Assembly: GCA_025677835.1 (NCBI GenBank)
Contig: JAIXMR010000072.1
Coordinates: 62,001 to 126,000 of the forward strand
Direction of reading: 5' to 3'
DNA: 64,000 nucleotides
Origin: Sporodiniella umbellata
Lineage: Eukaryota; Mucoromycota; Mucoromycetes; Mucorales; Rhizopodaceae
Shown here in pieces: positions 14,101 through 24,084 of the stretch. The translations under genes were made by a program, and so were the position numbers. Under the pieces are notes generated by a model. That model was not told the DNA's origin. It saw only the letters and a program-made list of their open reading frames with translations, and made no database searches. How positions within the stretch are numbered: position 1 is the stretch's first letter; every line of letters begins with the position of its first letter.

Positions 14101-14351
14101 GGCTGCACTATTGAGGCGTTCTGAGGTGCTTTTTTATTCTGTCTTATTCTAGCCTTTAGCTTGCCCACTTTAAGAGACCATGTTGGAGATTCTGATGATC
14201 GCTGATGATGGTATTGAATGGTTGAAATAGAGAAAAGGCCAATCTTTCCAAACTGAAGTCGAAATCGCAAAAGCAAGACTGTCTTCAGCAGCAGCCTAAG
14301 ACTGTAGCAAAGCAAAAACAAGCAAGCGAAATGATAAATGCTTAGAGACAT
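5152..14351 (-). CDS. FMP27: Fmp27/Hobbit (BLTP2-type) bridge-like lipid-transfer protein, ~2,927 aa
   Basis: This is a giant RBG-type protein. Family members sit at ER-plasma membrane contacts and are thought to channel lipids along a beta groove. I infer eight exons: 14351-10934, 10881-9518, 9454-8572, 8505-8366, 8301-6019, 5962-5848, 5782-5470 and 5419-5152. The introns are 50-66 nt and the sum (8,784 nt) divides by three. A hydrophobic anchor occupies residues 1-30. The GFWDK-type region (VGIWDKIRLIIHTRTKIAF) is near residue 1400. The conserved YDAYKGFRSDFIHFS block follows exon 2, and a coiled-coil stretch around ETIxKIVELQNTVRQL and the helix DFMKAALLHNSTALLKEKL come near the C-terminus. 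The tail is Ser/acidic-rich. Length fits fungal family members (2,600-3,000 aa). The family call is firm; the last intron (5469-5420) is the least certain. Confidence 0.93.
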
Positions 14352-14537
14352 GAAGATTTCGCCTGCCTTTTATATACGAAAAAAAAATCGCAGGAGACAC
14401 AAAATGAGAGAGAAAAGAGAAATTAATAGTAAAAGATGACTTTCCAAATATAGAGAATATGTATCTTGAGCCAGGATCTCCTCTCTAAAATAAATACGAG
14501 TACTCAAGACTGGGATATGGCATTTAATTTGAATTTA

Positions 14538-17500
14538 TTATCGAAGATCGTCATCAAAATCACTACCTCCGATATCAATATCTTCGTCTTCTTCGTTCTC
14601 TGCTTCGTTTCCATCCGACTTTGACAGGGCCAGATGGTTTTCAGACGGATGTGTACTACTTTTGTGCTCGACCACCATGTTTTTCACCTCTTCTTCTTCT
14701 GTCTTGACTTTCTTTTGTTGCATTCTTTTGCCGCCCGCAGGGGTTCTTCTCATCATACTTCCACCAGTAGAAACGGACTTTTTGATACCATAAGAGGCCA
14801 ATTTGCCACCACCTCCGATGCTACTGGCTGTGGACGACCACTTGCCTCCCGATCGCTTACGAGCATGCTTGGGATTTGATTTGGTATCTACCTCCATCTC
14901 GTCTTCTTTCGAGTCATCTACGATTTCGGGCAGCGAGCTTCTTCTTTTCTTCTGAAGGTCTTTGGGGTGAATGTGGGTGGGATGTGTTAGACTAGCCCGG
15001 CTGAAGAGCTCCTGAAGAGCGGATCCAGCAAGGAGGGTGTGTTTTGTTTCTGTATCTGACTCTTCCTCATGCGAAGAGCCGCCGTCCTCGCTGGCCTCGT
15101 CGCTCTCCTCTTTCTTTTTGCTAGACTCAGATTTTGTGGGCTTGAGCGCTTTGTGAGCCATCAAGAGCTCTTGAAGCTGTGCGACAGGCCGCGCTGTGAT
15201 GGGAGGAGCAGGAAAGCCGGTCTTCTCAGATCTGAGTGCAGCCAGCGCCAGCGCCGTCAAACGATTGTCTCGTGTTGCTGCAGGCTTTCGAGGTGTCATC
15301 TGGATAGGAAGGGGTGAAGGAAAGTAAGATTCGATAGAGTCTTCGAGGAAATGGCCTAGCTTGTGCTGGACAGAGCAAGTAATGGCCAATTCTTGGGCAC
15401 GACGTAGGGGGATCCAGGTGCCAAAGAGAGGGCTTTTCTTCTTTGGCATACGCACACGGTCCATCTCGAAACTTAGGATCATACTTCGCTCACTCTCCGT
15501 CTCTATTCCTCCCGCCGCTAAGAGTGCGGTTCCATTGATGAAGCCAGTGTCTAGCCGTCTCATGATACGGTACTCGGGTGTAGTTTCCGTTTTTTCGAGC
15601 ACTGTGATACAAACCGCAATATGGTCGATGACGGTAATGAACATGGCAGGCGTCGTCGGCGTAAGCGTGTTAACAATAGGATCCGTGCTGCTGGCACTGA
15701 CCAGGTTTGGAATCGTCTCAGTTGTCGGAGAAGGCAAAGGGGGAGGGGAGGCTATCTGTGCGGGCGTGGGCTTGTGGAGTGCGTCTTTCTTCAGAAACGC
15801 CTCTAGTAGGGGAAATCTAGCCAGGATGGATTTGATATCGACCGGATTTGGATTTGGCGTGGAGGTAGATGCTGAAGAGGTCGGCGGGTTATTAACATTG
15901 GCGTTTTTGGTCAAGGATTGAATATACACAGCCATGGTCTTGGCCAGATCGAATGTGGGTGATAGTTGTTGTAGTGTCTGCAAATTGGTGGACATCTGCT
16001 GTAGCGTAGATAGATTGACGTTCTGTATATTCATGGATTTCAGCCATTCAGATGCTGATAGAGCCGCAGCGGAAGGTGCTGCGCCATTCGAAGGCAGCAA
16101 GTCTCGTTTGGTGGGAGCAGGCAGGATAGGTGTGGGCATGACAGCTGACGTGGATGCTGCTGTTTGCAGTGGTGGTGTAGATACAGACGGCTCTGTGGTG
16201 GGTGGAGGCGTTTCCTTCTTTTCGTCCTCTTCAAATTTTACAAAATCCTCGCTGTTCTCGACGTCCATCAGGCTCGAGCTGCTAACTGAGGCGGCGTTTT
16301 CCTGTGACGAGAGTGCGCTGCTTGTCTGCTCTGTCTCTGACGAGGCAGGCTCGTCTATCTTTATCTCCGGCACATCCTTCTGACCGCCTTCCTCTTCCTC
16401 GTCATCCTCCTCTATCTTGTCAGCCACCCCTCTTGCTGCGCTTGCCAACAAGACCTTCTGCAGCAGGCTCTTGTCGTTAGGGCCCAGCATGGTAGAAGAA
16501 AAGCTCTTTCGGTGCGACCTCGAGGAAGGATTGGAAGGTGAGCTGCCAAAGTAGTCATCAAGCTCAGATACCGATATTGACTCTGGCGTGGCGATGTTGA
16601 AAGGGATGTGATGTGCGGTGGAAGGGTCGTGAATCAGCACGTTTTCAAAGTCATGCTCAAACGAGAAAGGTGTCCAGAGCTCCTGCTCGCCGGGAAAGCC
16701 GCTATTAAAAGAGAAAGAGGGCTTTCTGGCAGTTGCAGCGGTATTGGCTGTGGTTGTTGTTTCTTCTTGGGGTACTGAAAGAAATGGGGGTTTTAAGGTT
16801 TCCTTAGTAGCACCAGCGTTTGCCGATCGGGGAGTAGGCCTTTTAATGTCAAGTTCCTCCTCGGCGCTCTTTAGCATTTCTTCGTGGAAATCCGCCAACT
16901 TGTTTTCGCTGTCCTCTTCTTCTTCCTCTTCTTCTTCCTCAAATTCTGGCGGAGCAAATTCCGGCACAGAAGAGCTGGACAATGATTTTCTGCGCAAGGT
17001 GGGCGATGGATCGACCTTCCGTTTTTTTGTCACATGTGATTCTTCTTGGGTGTCCTGGGTTTTGTGCGATCTTGACGATTTTCGAGAGGGTCTTTTGGGT
17101 CTTTTTGCTGTATCTTCCTCATGACTCTCTTCATGCGTTTCATCCTCTTCCGTTGCACTGGAGACCGAATCGGTGGCTAATGAATAATTTATTTTTCTTG
17201 AATGGTTTTGATCCACGTGTTTTGCCAGTAGAGGCGCTCTGGGCGGGTTATGTTCTGCTGCTCGTTTAAAGTGCTGTGAGATACGAGAGGAGACAGTCGC
17301 AAACGGCGTAGCTCCTCTACAGAAGGACGTGTTAAATTAAATGTTGTCAATCTATCACCCATGAAAATAAGAGACTTACCCAAGCGTAGCATATTTGTGT
17401 TTGACTATGATATTGGCCAGTTCCTTGGGCGAGCTCGGCTTATTTTCCATTTTAAAAAGCGCCTTTAAAATCGCTGTAAACACTTTATCTTTGGCATCGT

Positions 17501-17585
17501 CGGGGTGGATAGGCACTGGTAGGCTTCCTTGACGTTGCTTGGGTTTGTTTTCAATGCTGTTTTCTTTTTGTTGTGCCATAGTCAT
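14538..17585 (-). CDS. Nuclear regulator with GDS1-type winged helix and APSES/KilA-N-like domain, ~994 aa
   Basis: Two exons, 17585-17380 and 17316-14538, are joined across a 63-nt intron (2,985 nt in total, in frame). Residues ~30-115 form a winged-helix domain like the one in yeast Gds1: VFTAILKALFKMENKPSSPK followed by KYATLGGATPFATVSSRISQ. A long low-complexity region, rich in Ser, Pro, Glu and Asp, follows. Around residues 615-730 lies an APSES/KilA-N-like fold: YRIMRRLDTGFINGTALL, then a gap, then GTWIPLRRAQELAI. This is the DNA-binding module of Mbp1/StuA-type factors. Basic stretches (KKRRSS, KHARKRSGGKWSS) could be nuclear signals, and the C-terminus is acidic. It lies 186 bp downstream of, and codirectional with, the Fmp27 gene. 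The function is inferred to be transcriptional; targets are unknown. The APSES assignment is less certain than the winged helix. Confidence 0.8.
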
Positions 17586-17740
17586 AGAAAGAGTAGAGCT
17601 GTGTTAAATGTAGATGCTAGAACAATCCGCTTGCGTATTAAAATATTAAGAGAAAAAAAAAAAAAATAGGGTATAGGTGACAGATAGAGCGTTTAGAGAA
17701 GGGAAAAAAAAAAAAAAGAAAAAAAAAAAAAAAAAAAAAA

Positions 17741-17770
17741 CCAAATTTTTCCCCCGATGGAAAAATTTGG
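17741..17770. repeat. Short perfect hairpin next to a long A-tract
   Basis: CCAAATTTTTC at 17741-17751 pairs perfectly with GAAAAATTTGG at 17760-17770, leaving an 8-nt loop. It directly follows about 37 nt of nearly pure A (17703-17740). It lies between the divergent start of the GDS1/APSES gene and a decayed region. The role is unknown; it could be a remnant of an inserted element or a structured RNA end. Confidence 0.6.
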
Positions 17771-18032
17771 TTCCAAAAGCGGAGCTTTTATTTTGGTCAA
17801 TAAAAACCAAGAGGATTCTAAGCTTGTCAAACCCTACAGTGATTTCAAAAAAAATAATGTCGCAGTTTTTGAGTTTGATGTCGCGCAAGAACCTTCCTGT
17901 CAGACAATGATGTCAAAGATAAAGTCGAATTCACGTGATATAAATACTGTCTGCTGTCACAAAATGAAAACCACACTGCCTAAATGGCCGTGTTATTTGC
18001 ATCTTATTTTTTTGCAACCTACTCATCCATGA
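17757..18032 (+). other. 91-codon open frame of uncertain status
   Basis: The ATG lies inside the hairpin and the frame runs 91 codons. The sequence (for example NVAVFEFDVAQEPSCQTMMS) is not low-complexity and does not look like random AT-rich translation, but I recognise no family. The opposite strand at 18304-18023 also holds a 93-codon frame (KVAFKKLENILCYRCQSRF). Both adjoin a region full of broken frames, so they are more likely gene fragments than working genes. Confidence 0.25.
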
Positions 18033-18299
18033 GTCTTTGGATATGAGCACCAAAGGTACAATTCATTTAAAAGTAGTCTGTATTTCATAATTGACTGTAT
18101 TCCTTTCTTGAGCCAGTCTTTTTGTACTACTTTAACAGTAGACACTATTACTATTTCGGAGGCTATTTCAAAGTAAATGCAAGATTGATTTTTGGGTAAA
18201 ACAAATTGAACCAACATCAGCCTGAGTGTTCTAAATCGTGACTGACAGCGGTAGCACAAGATATTTTCAAGTTTTTTAAAAGCTACTTTTGAGGATATA

Positions 18300-19692
18300 G
18301 ACATTATCCTACTATCGAATAATGCTTTTGTTCATAGCCCAACCAATATAAGACTTTTCAATTCCAGTAAAATTAATGCAAATGTTCTTCCCCATCTGGT
18401 AGCTCTGATCGGCTGCTGGGAATAAGCTTTTAAGGAGGAAAAATCATCAATGATTAGGGTTAGTAAATCAGGCTACAACCTGCGTTTCTGTGGTTTCAAT
18501 GGTTTTGTTTCTGATCCTGTTAAACACTTTTGGAAACACCTCAACAAGGCAACACATGTCATCACGGCGCCTTTTCAGAAACCACTCTAACAAGTAATTA
18601 AAATAAAGAGTTGGAACATACTAATGAAGTATACAGACAGGATATCTTGATACTTTCTTCAAAACAGCATTCATATAGCTACAAATGCTAACGGACACTC
18701 AGGTGAAAAGTACAAAAAAAGAAAATTAATAAAGAGCTAGTTTGTTTTTTAATAGACAAAACTAATCAAATGGCTGCCGTTACCATAAGCTACAGAGCCC
18801 CTTTTTTCTTCAACGCGGTCTGTTCTAGTCTGTAACTAAGAAAACAAATAGACCTCCATAGCTGAACCTTTCAGCAGGAATTTAGTAGCGCGATCTGACC
18901 CATTGTTCTCATTAGTTCTTGACTAGTATAGTGCTAAAAAAAAAAGCTTGCATAGCATGATTGTGCGATTTGTTTTCTTCAGATACACCAGATCTCTTCA
19001 AATTCAGGGCATATAGCTGATATTTTGACTATATTTTCAGCCAAAGTCTTCAGTTAAGAGTGGATGAAAGTTCAGTCAAAGCAATAACAACGAAAATACA
19101 CACACTGAATCTATTTCAACCTCAGATTTCAGATTCCGATTGTCATCTTTCTGTTCCACTGAATGGTTACCATGACAGAACTAAAAATAAAAGTGCGCTT
19201 CATTTCAGACGGCTTGTGTAGATGAGAAGATGCAAATAACAGCTTGAAAATGTTTTTTTTATCCAAAATATACTGCAAAGCTCAAGGTTGTGTTTCTTAC
19301 TATTGCTTGCATCCGCGTTACACCCTTTGTCAGTCCTGTTTGGCATATTATCGGAAACAGGTGATGTAACTTCTAAGCGCTTATAGGTGCGGTGTAAGAT
19401 TCCAAAAAAAAAAAAAAACTAGACAATGCTTTCTTATTAGAGCCTTTTTTAAACTCGCCTCAGTCACACCGCCATGTGTTGTCTATGTGAAGCAAAGTTT
19501 GTGTCATTCTGGACTGAATAGACCGAAAACAATAAATAAACAAATGCCAAAAAAAGAGATCAAAGACATGAATGATTTCATCAAATTCAAGTGGAGAAAG
19601 CTGTTAAAAATAAGGGTCTATTCACAATGATTTAATCTATATAGCCAGGCTTATTGAAATCGGCACTTTCTCAAAAACAATTGGCCTAAAAT
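18300..19692 (+). pseudogene. Decayed coding region left of the inverted repeat
   Basis: Several separated plus-strand segments read like protein but are broken by stops. Near 18340-18430: NVLPHLVALIGCWE. Near 18430-18590: SGYNLRFCGFNGFVSDPVKH. Near 19265-19365: a Cys-rich piece, YCKAQGCVSYYCLHPRYTLC. The last 100-codon open stretch (19614-19913) enters the left arm of the inverted repeat. I could not join these into one gene by normal splicing, so I treat them as remnants of one or more genes or a transposon. The family is unknown. Confidence 0.35.
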
Positions 19693-19976
19693 CAGAAATA
19701 AATGACCGCTTTAGAAAAATAAATGTCAGATTCTTTTTATCATTCTGTCTAGCCCAAGTGTTGTATATAATCGGTACATCTTTTTGGCAACCTGTTTGTC
19801 ACTTTTCTTTTCTTGAGGAAATAGAACATACAGTGAATCTATTTTCACTTTGCGAATTGACTGAAAGTTTTCATACACGCGACGAAGCTAAATCCAATCA
19901 AATACAGAAATAAGCTTTTTACTAAAATGCAGTCCAGCTGGTGGATATTGAGAATCGATGCACACCATAAAAATAT
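19693..19976 (+). repeat. Left arm of a perfect 284-bp inverted repeat
   Basis: The sequence from CAGAAATAAATGACCGC to CACCATAAAAATAT is identical, in reverse complement and without gaps, to 22162-22445 by my base-by-base reading. The left flank (19648-19692) continues the similarity to the diverged copy at 1525, so this copy keeps the longer ancestral context. The arm contains the open frame with KINVRFFLSFCLAQVLYIIG that ends at 19913. Confidence 0.9.
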
Positions 19977-22161
19977 TATAACACACTAGTAACTTTGCGC
20001 TCATTCATTTCGAATTTGAACTTGATGCTTTGACTTTTTACTGCGTTTATTGTATTTAGAAAAAGCTTATGTGCAAAAGACTTGAAGGAATAGGAGTAGA
20101 CACAAGTCTATTAGATAAAAAGCCTATTAGTTATGTAAGGCTTCATTATTTACTATTAAGCGATATTAGAGTACACTTAACGTTTTCTTTAGAGTAATTT
20201 TCAAGTACAATCACGAGTTAGTTCATCTTCAAAGTTGATGTACTATTGCTCTATCACTCTAGAAACCAACACTATTAATGATCCCACCGCAAGCTTCAGC
20301 GACAATTCAACATCTAATACCAATCTAAGCAACTGTAACATCGATACACCTGTCATTTCTACAACTGATTCGAACAATCATGAATTTAGTATAGCATCAA
20401 CAAATTCCAATCTAAATGCAACAGATTATACTATTATTAATACAAGTGATGAGTATAACAAGGATATTGAATAGGCTAAATCAAAAATTAAAGAACAGGC
20501 CAAAAGAAAACTACAGGAGGCTGAGGTATTACAGAAAAAGTTAAGATGATTAGAGGATGCGGCGATTCGCACATCCCAGATAGAAATCTTTATATAGACA
20601 CATCTATAAACGCGTAAAGGATAATAAATAGAATCTACTAGAATGTAGATAACGCGTATAAATATCAATAATATAAGAGAATCACGCAATAAAAAGACGA
20701 TATGTAACTGTTAAATGAACTTACAAACCAAGACAAAATAAATTAGTGTGAGTCTTAGAGTATAAGGAAAATGCTCTGATATAAAGAAAGAAAGAACAGT
20801 CTAAAGACAATAAGATCAGACTAAGAGTTGTCATGACCTAATTTAGAAAAAACGTCATAGATGACACAATTAGTGTATAGCTGGAAGATTCTCTCTAATA
20901 TCCATATATAGAAAAGATCTATCAGTAGAAGAAGCCTAATACACAATAGCTATAGTAGATTGTAAAAATATATAAAGAACAGTTTATTTTATACTTAATA
21001 AAGGGTAACTCTATTTCATACAGTCTCAAAGTACTTACAAAGTCTTTTTTTTTTTACTTTGCTTTATTATTTTATTTCTCGAAATACAACAGAGGATCTT
21101 TAATACATTGTTTATCATTTTGAGTCCTCTTACAACGAATTTTATGATTGTTATTAAGAGAAACGTTGTTTGTTTGCGGTTAAAGTTATGTTACAAAAAT
21201 AAATTACTTCATCTAATATGTTCTCTTATATTACTAACAGTATGGGTATATTTATGGTAAAATATTAAAGTATTAGAAAGACATGCTATGGATTTTCTCC
21301 ATAATCGCAGTTATATAGCATCTATAAAAACAACATATAAAATTATCAAAAGCGTTCATTTGCAAGTGACCATAGATCCTTGTGATGTCTCACATCCAAA
21401 AAATTTGTACTTGGGTTTGTTATACAACTTTTTGCAATGGTAATTGTGAGCTATGGCTTGAGTTTTTTATTTATTTTTCTAAGTTCAGTTGAAGAAGTGT
21501 CTTGACAAAGCTTGTAATTGAATAAATATCTATTAATTTCAACGAAAACTGAGATACTGTATGATTCTGTTAGTTAAATCATGTTTAAGCACTATAAATT
21601 AAGCCTAGCAGTATTTTTTCCTCTTAATGTATTTTATTCGTGTTGGATCGATAACTGTTTTGATATTAACAAATTAAATTCAGTTATATTTATTTTCTTT
21701 GAGAGATGTCTTAGATTACATTCTCCATACAAAATTCGAAAATAACTCAATGTCCTTATGACTATACGTTACTCTGAGATATATTCATATGTCTAGTAAG
21801 TTCGATCCTTTTAGCATCTCGTTTTTTTTTTAAAAAAAAGTTGACACACATAACAAAATTGTCAGTTACATTTGTTAAAACACCACAATTTAGTTAAAAT
21901 CTTATCGTTAGCTATGTTTAAGAACAACAACTACTTACCATAATCTAGGATGTTTCTCTTTATATTGACTATATTATTTATCTGTTTCAAAATATCTCAA
22001 TCCATGTATTCTTTCGGTAGTGGAAGTATATTTCAATAGTTTTTTTTTCTTAAATAAAAAGGGCGCGTTGTAAGCTCTGGCAACTTGCACCTACTTTTGA
22101 TTATTGGTGGACTCTTATAAGCATATGTTTTTTTTTTTTTTATAATATAGCAATGAGTTGT
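19977..22161. other. 2.2-kb AT-rich spacer between the inverted-repeat arms
   Basis: I see no intact gene. The only long open frame is at 20235-20474 and it decays into stop-riddled sequence. The remainder is very AT-rich with long T runs (for example near 21043, 21826 and 22126). If the flanking arms are terminal repeats of an element, this is its decayed interior. If instead the arms arose by inverted duplication, it is simply trapped sequence. Confidence 0.5.
20235..20690 (+). pseudogene. Decayed coding frame inside the inverted repeat
   Basis: An 80-residue Ser/Thr/Asn-rich stretch opens at an ATG and stops at 20474. The same frame continues with a helix-like stretch (AKSKIKEQAKRKLQEAEVLQ) before a TGA. 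Several stops occur where CAA/CAG or CGA would fit a Gln/Arg-rich helix, which suggests C-to-T decay of an old gene. This is inference: stop density further on is no lower than expected by chance in DNA this AT-rich. Confidence 0.3.
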
Positions 22162-22445
22162 ATATTTTTATGGTGTGCATCGATTCTCAATATCCACCAG
22201 CTGGACTGCATTTTAGTAAAAAGCTTATTTCTGTATTTGATTGGATTTAGCTTCGTCGCGTGTATGAAAACTTTCAGTCAATTCGCAAAGTGAAAATAGA
22301 TTCACTGTATGTTCTATTTCCTCAAGAAAAGAAAAGTGACAAACAGGTTGCCAAAAAGATGTACCGATTATATACAACACTTGGGCTAGACAGAATGATA
22401 AAAAGAATCTGACATTTATTTTTCTAAAGCGGTCATTTATTTCTG
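22162..22445 (-). repeat. Right arm of the perfect 284-bp inverted repeat
   Basis: This is the exact reverse complement of 19693-19976. Outside the arm the flank differs from the left copy. On the minus strand it supplies an ATG at 22488 that opens an 87-residue frame running through the arm (to 22225), ending DEAKSNQIQK like the left-arm frame. Whether that frame is expressed is unknown. Confidence 0.9.
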
Positions 22446-22773
22446 CTGTCTTGACTGTGGACACAAGACGGAGTTTTTCTGATACCATTCTCTTTTTAAA
22501 GGATGCGCTATCCCTGGATAAAGTATCCTCTCCTATTGCAATGAAAGCTTTTTTTGTAGATATTAGTATCTGTTCTATTCCTTTTCTTTCCCTTTCCCAT
22601 TGCCTTTTTTTCTTTTTCTTTTTTAATCAAAAGGGCTTACAAAAGCCTCCCTTACTTTTGAGTAAGTTGGGTGGAAATTAAAAAAAAAAAAGAAAAAAAA
22701 CGTGTATTTTTTAACTCTTATTTTTTCTTTTTTTTTTTTTTATTGAAATGAGCTCTTTAAAACAAAAAGCGTA

Positions 22774-24066
22774 ATGCAATCAGTGCAAAAAGATAAACAA
22801 GCTTCATTTGTTGCTATGGAAGCAAGAATGAGACGAAGCATTGATGACCTTTACGAAATCAAGGCACTTTTGAAAGGAAAGGCCCAGGCTCGTTCTTACC
22901 AGTCTCTTCAAAAGTCTCAGTCAGAGTGTTCTCATCAACCGAGAGACAAAACACTATGGTGCGAAAAGCCAGAAAGTCAACAACAGATACCAGAAGACTG
23001 GAAGCTCAAGCTAGATACGATCCATCAAGAGAAGGTAGAGTTGGCGTCACAAGTGAACTGTTTAGTCGAGAGCTTGAATAAAGAGAGCGCAAAAGTAGCC
23101 CAGCTCGAATCCGATCTGCAAGCAAAAAAACAGGCCCTGAGTGAGGCCACACAGACGACATTTGAAAGAGCGCAATTACTTGACGAGGTCAAACAAGAGA
23201 TCGCTGAAAAGAATCAAGCGCTGAATGAGACAAGACAGACAATAGCAGACAAAGAGAAAGAGCTAACCAAAGCAAAACAATCAGCAACAGAAAAAGATCA
23301 AGTGCTGGATAGATTGGCTCTAGCATTGACAGAAAGAGAAGATGAGCTGAGCAAACTAAAGCAGGAAAGTACAGAGAGAGCCCAGACATTGGACGAGGCA
23401 AACCAATTGGCTTCAGAGTGTAAACGCTCTATAGAAGAAGCCAAAGAAGAGACCCAAAAGAAAAAGCAAGAGCTAAGAGAATCCCGGGAAGAACTTTTGA
23501 AAAGAAAGCAAGAGTTAAGAGAGGCTAGAGAAAAAAACCTGGAACAACAGCAGAATTTGGATGAAGCAAGAGTAGAAATCGCAAAGAAAGAGAAGAAGTT
23601 GAAAGAGTGTCAACAAAATGTTGAGCAGCTAGAAGATCGGATTGAAGAAAAGGAAAAAGAACTAAAAGAGTGTGCTACAGAACAATCATCTGAAGTGGAA
23701 GAGCTCTATGCTCAGATAGAAAAGTTAAAAGAAGAGAATATGGCCATGGAAAAAAAGTATCAAGAACTGGATTCAGCCAAGATGGTAAAAAGTACAAGCA
23801 AGAGCCGGATACCCATGAGAAGTTCCTCTGTTTCCACTCGTAACAGTGAGACAACAGACGAAATTACACAAAAGATGAAACACGATCTATTGCGATACCA
23901 GGACAGGCTAGCTGAAATGACGAACCAGAATAGGGATTTGATCAAGGCATTGAATAGATCCAAAGACCACACAGACATACTAAAGACACTTCTTAATGAC
24001 ACACGGTCAGAATCTGAAGAAAGACTCAAGAAATTGATGATGCTCAGAGGGAGCCAACAAAAATAA
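22774..24066 (+). CDS. Long coiled-coil protein, 430 aa
   Basis: This intronless frame starts at ATG 22774 after a T-rich leader. Residues ~85-335 form an almost unbroken heptad-type coiled coil rich in Glu, Lys, Gln and Leu, with internal near-repeats of the type LxEAxQxxxEKxxxL. A short Ser-rich basic break (TSKSRIPMRSSSVSTRNSE, around residue 345) is followed by a second helical segment to the C-terminus. This architecture suits a cytoskeletal, spindle-pole or vesicle-tether protein, but no family-specific motif is visible and coiled coils give misleading similarity. The basic SRIPMRSSS patch resembles microtubule-binding linkers, which is a guess. The 3' end converges on the neighbouring minus-strand gene with only 18 bp between the stops. 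Confidence 0.75.
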   Translation: MQSVQKDKQASFVAMEARMRRSIDDLYEIKALLKGKAQARSYQSLQKSQSECSHQPRDKTLWCEKPESQQQIPEDWKLKLDTIHQEKVELASQVNCLVESLNKESAKVAQLESDLQAKKQALSEATQTTFERAQLLDEVKQEIAEKNQALNETRQTIADKEKELTKAKQSATEKDQVLDRLALALTEREDELSKLKQESTERAQTLDEANQLASECKRSIEEAKEETQKKKQELRESREELLKRKQELREAREKNLEQQQNLDEARVEIAKKEKKLKECQQNVEQLEDRIEEKEKELKECATEQSSEVEELYAQIEKLKEENMAMEKKYQELDSAKMVKSTSKSRIPMRSSSVSTRNSETTDEITQKMKHDLLRYQDRLAEMTNQNRDLIKALNRSKDHTDILKTLLNDTRSESEERLKKLMMLRGSQQK

Positions 24067-24084
24067 ACACCTATTTAATTCTAA

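Noticed and set aside
15361..15921. 186-codon plus-strand frame
   Set aside because: Shadow of the Ser/Pro-rich linker of the GDS1/APSES gene.
17677..17910. 77-codon frame with a poly-Lys run
   Set aside because: It translates an A-tract and merely overlaps the more plausible frame at 17757.
20235..21010. Alternative genetic code (TAA/TAG read as Gln) to explain in-frame stops
   Set aside because: All intact genes in the window use TAA, TAG or TGA as normal stops, and TGA also interrupts this frame; simple decay explains it better.
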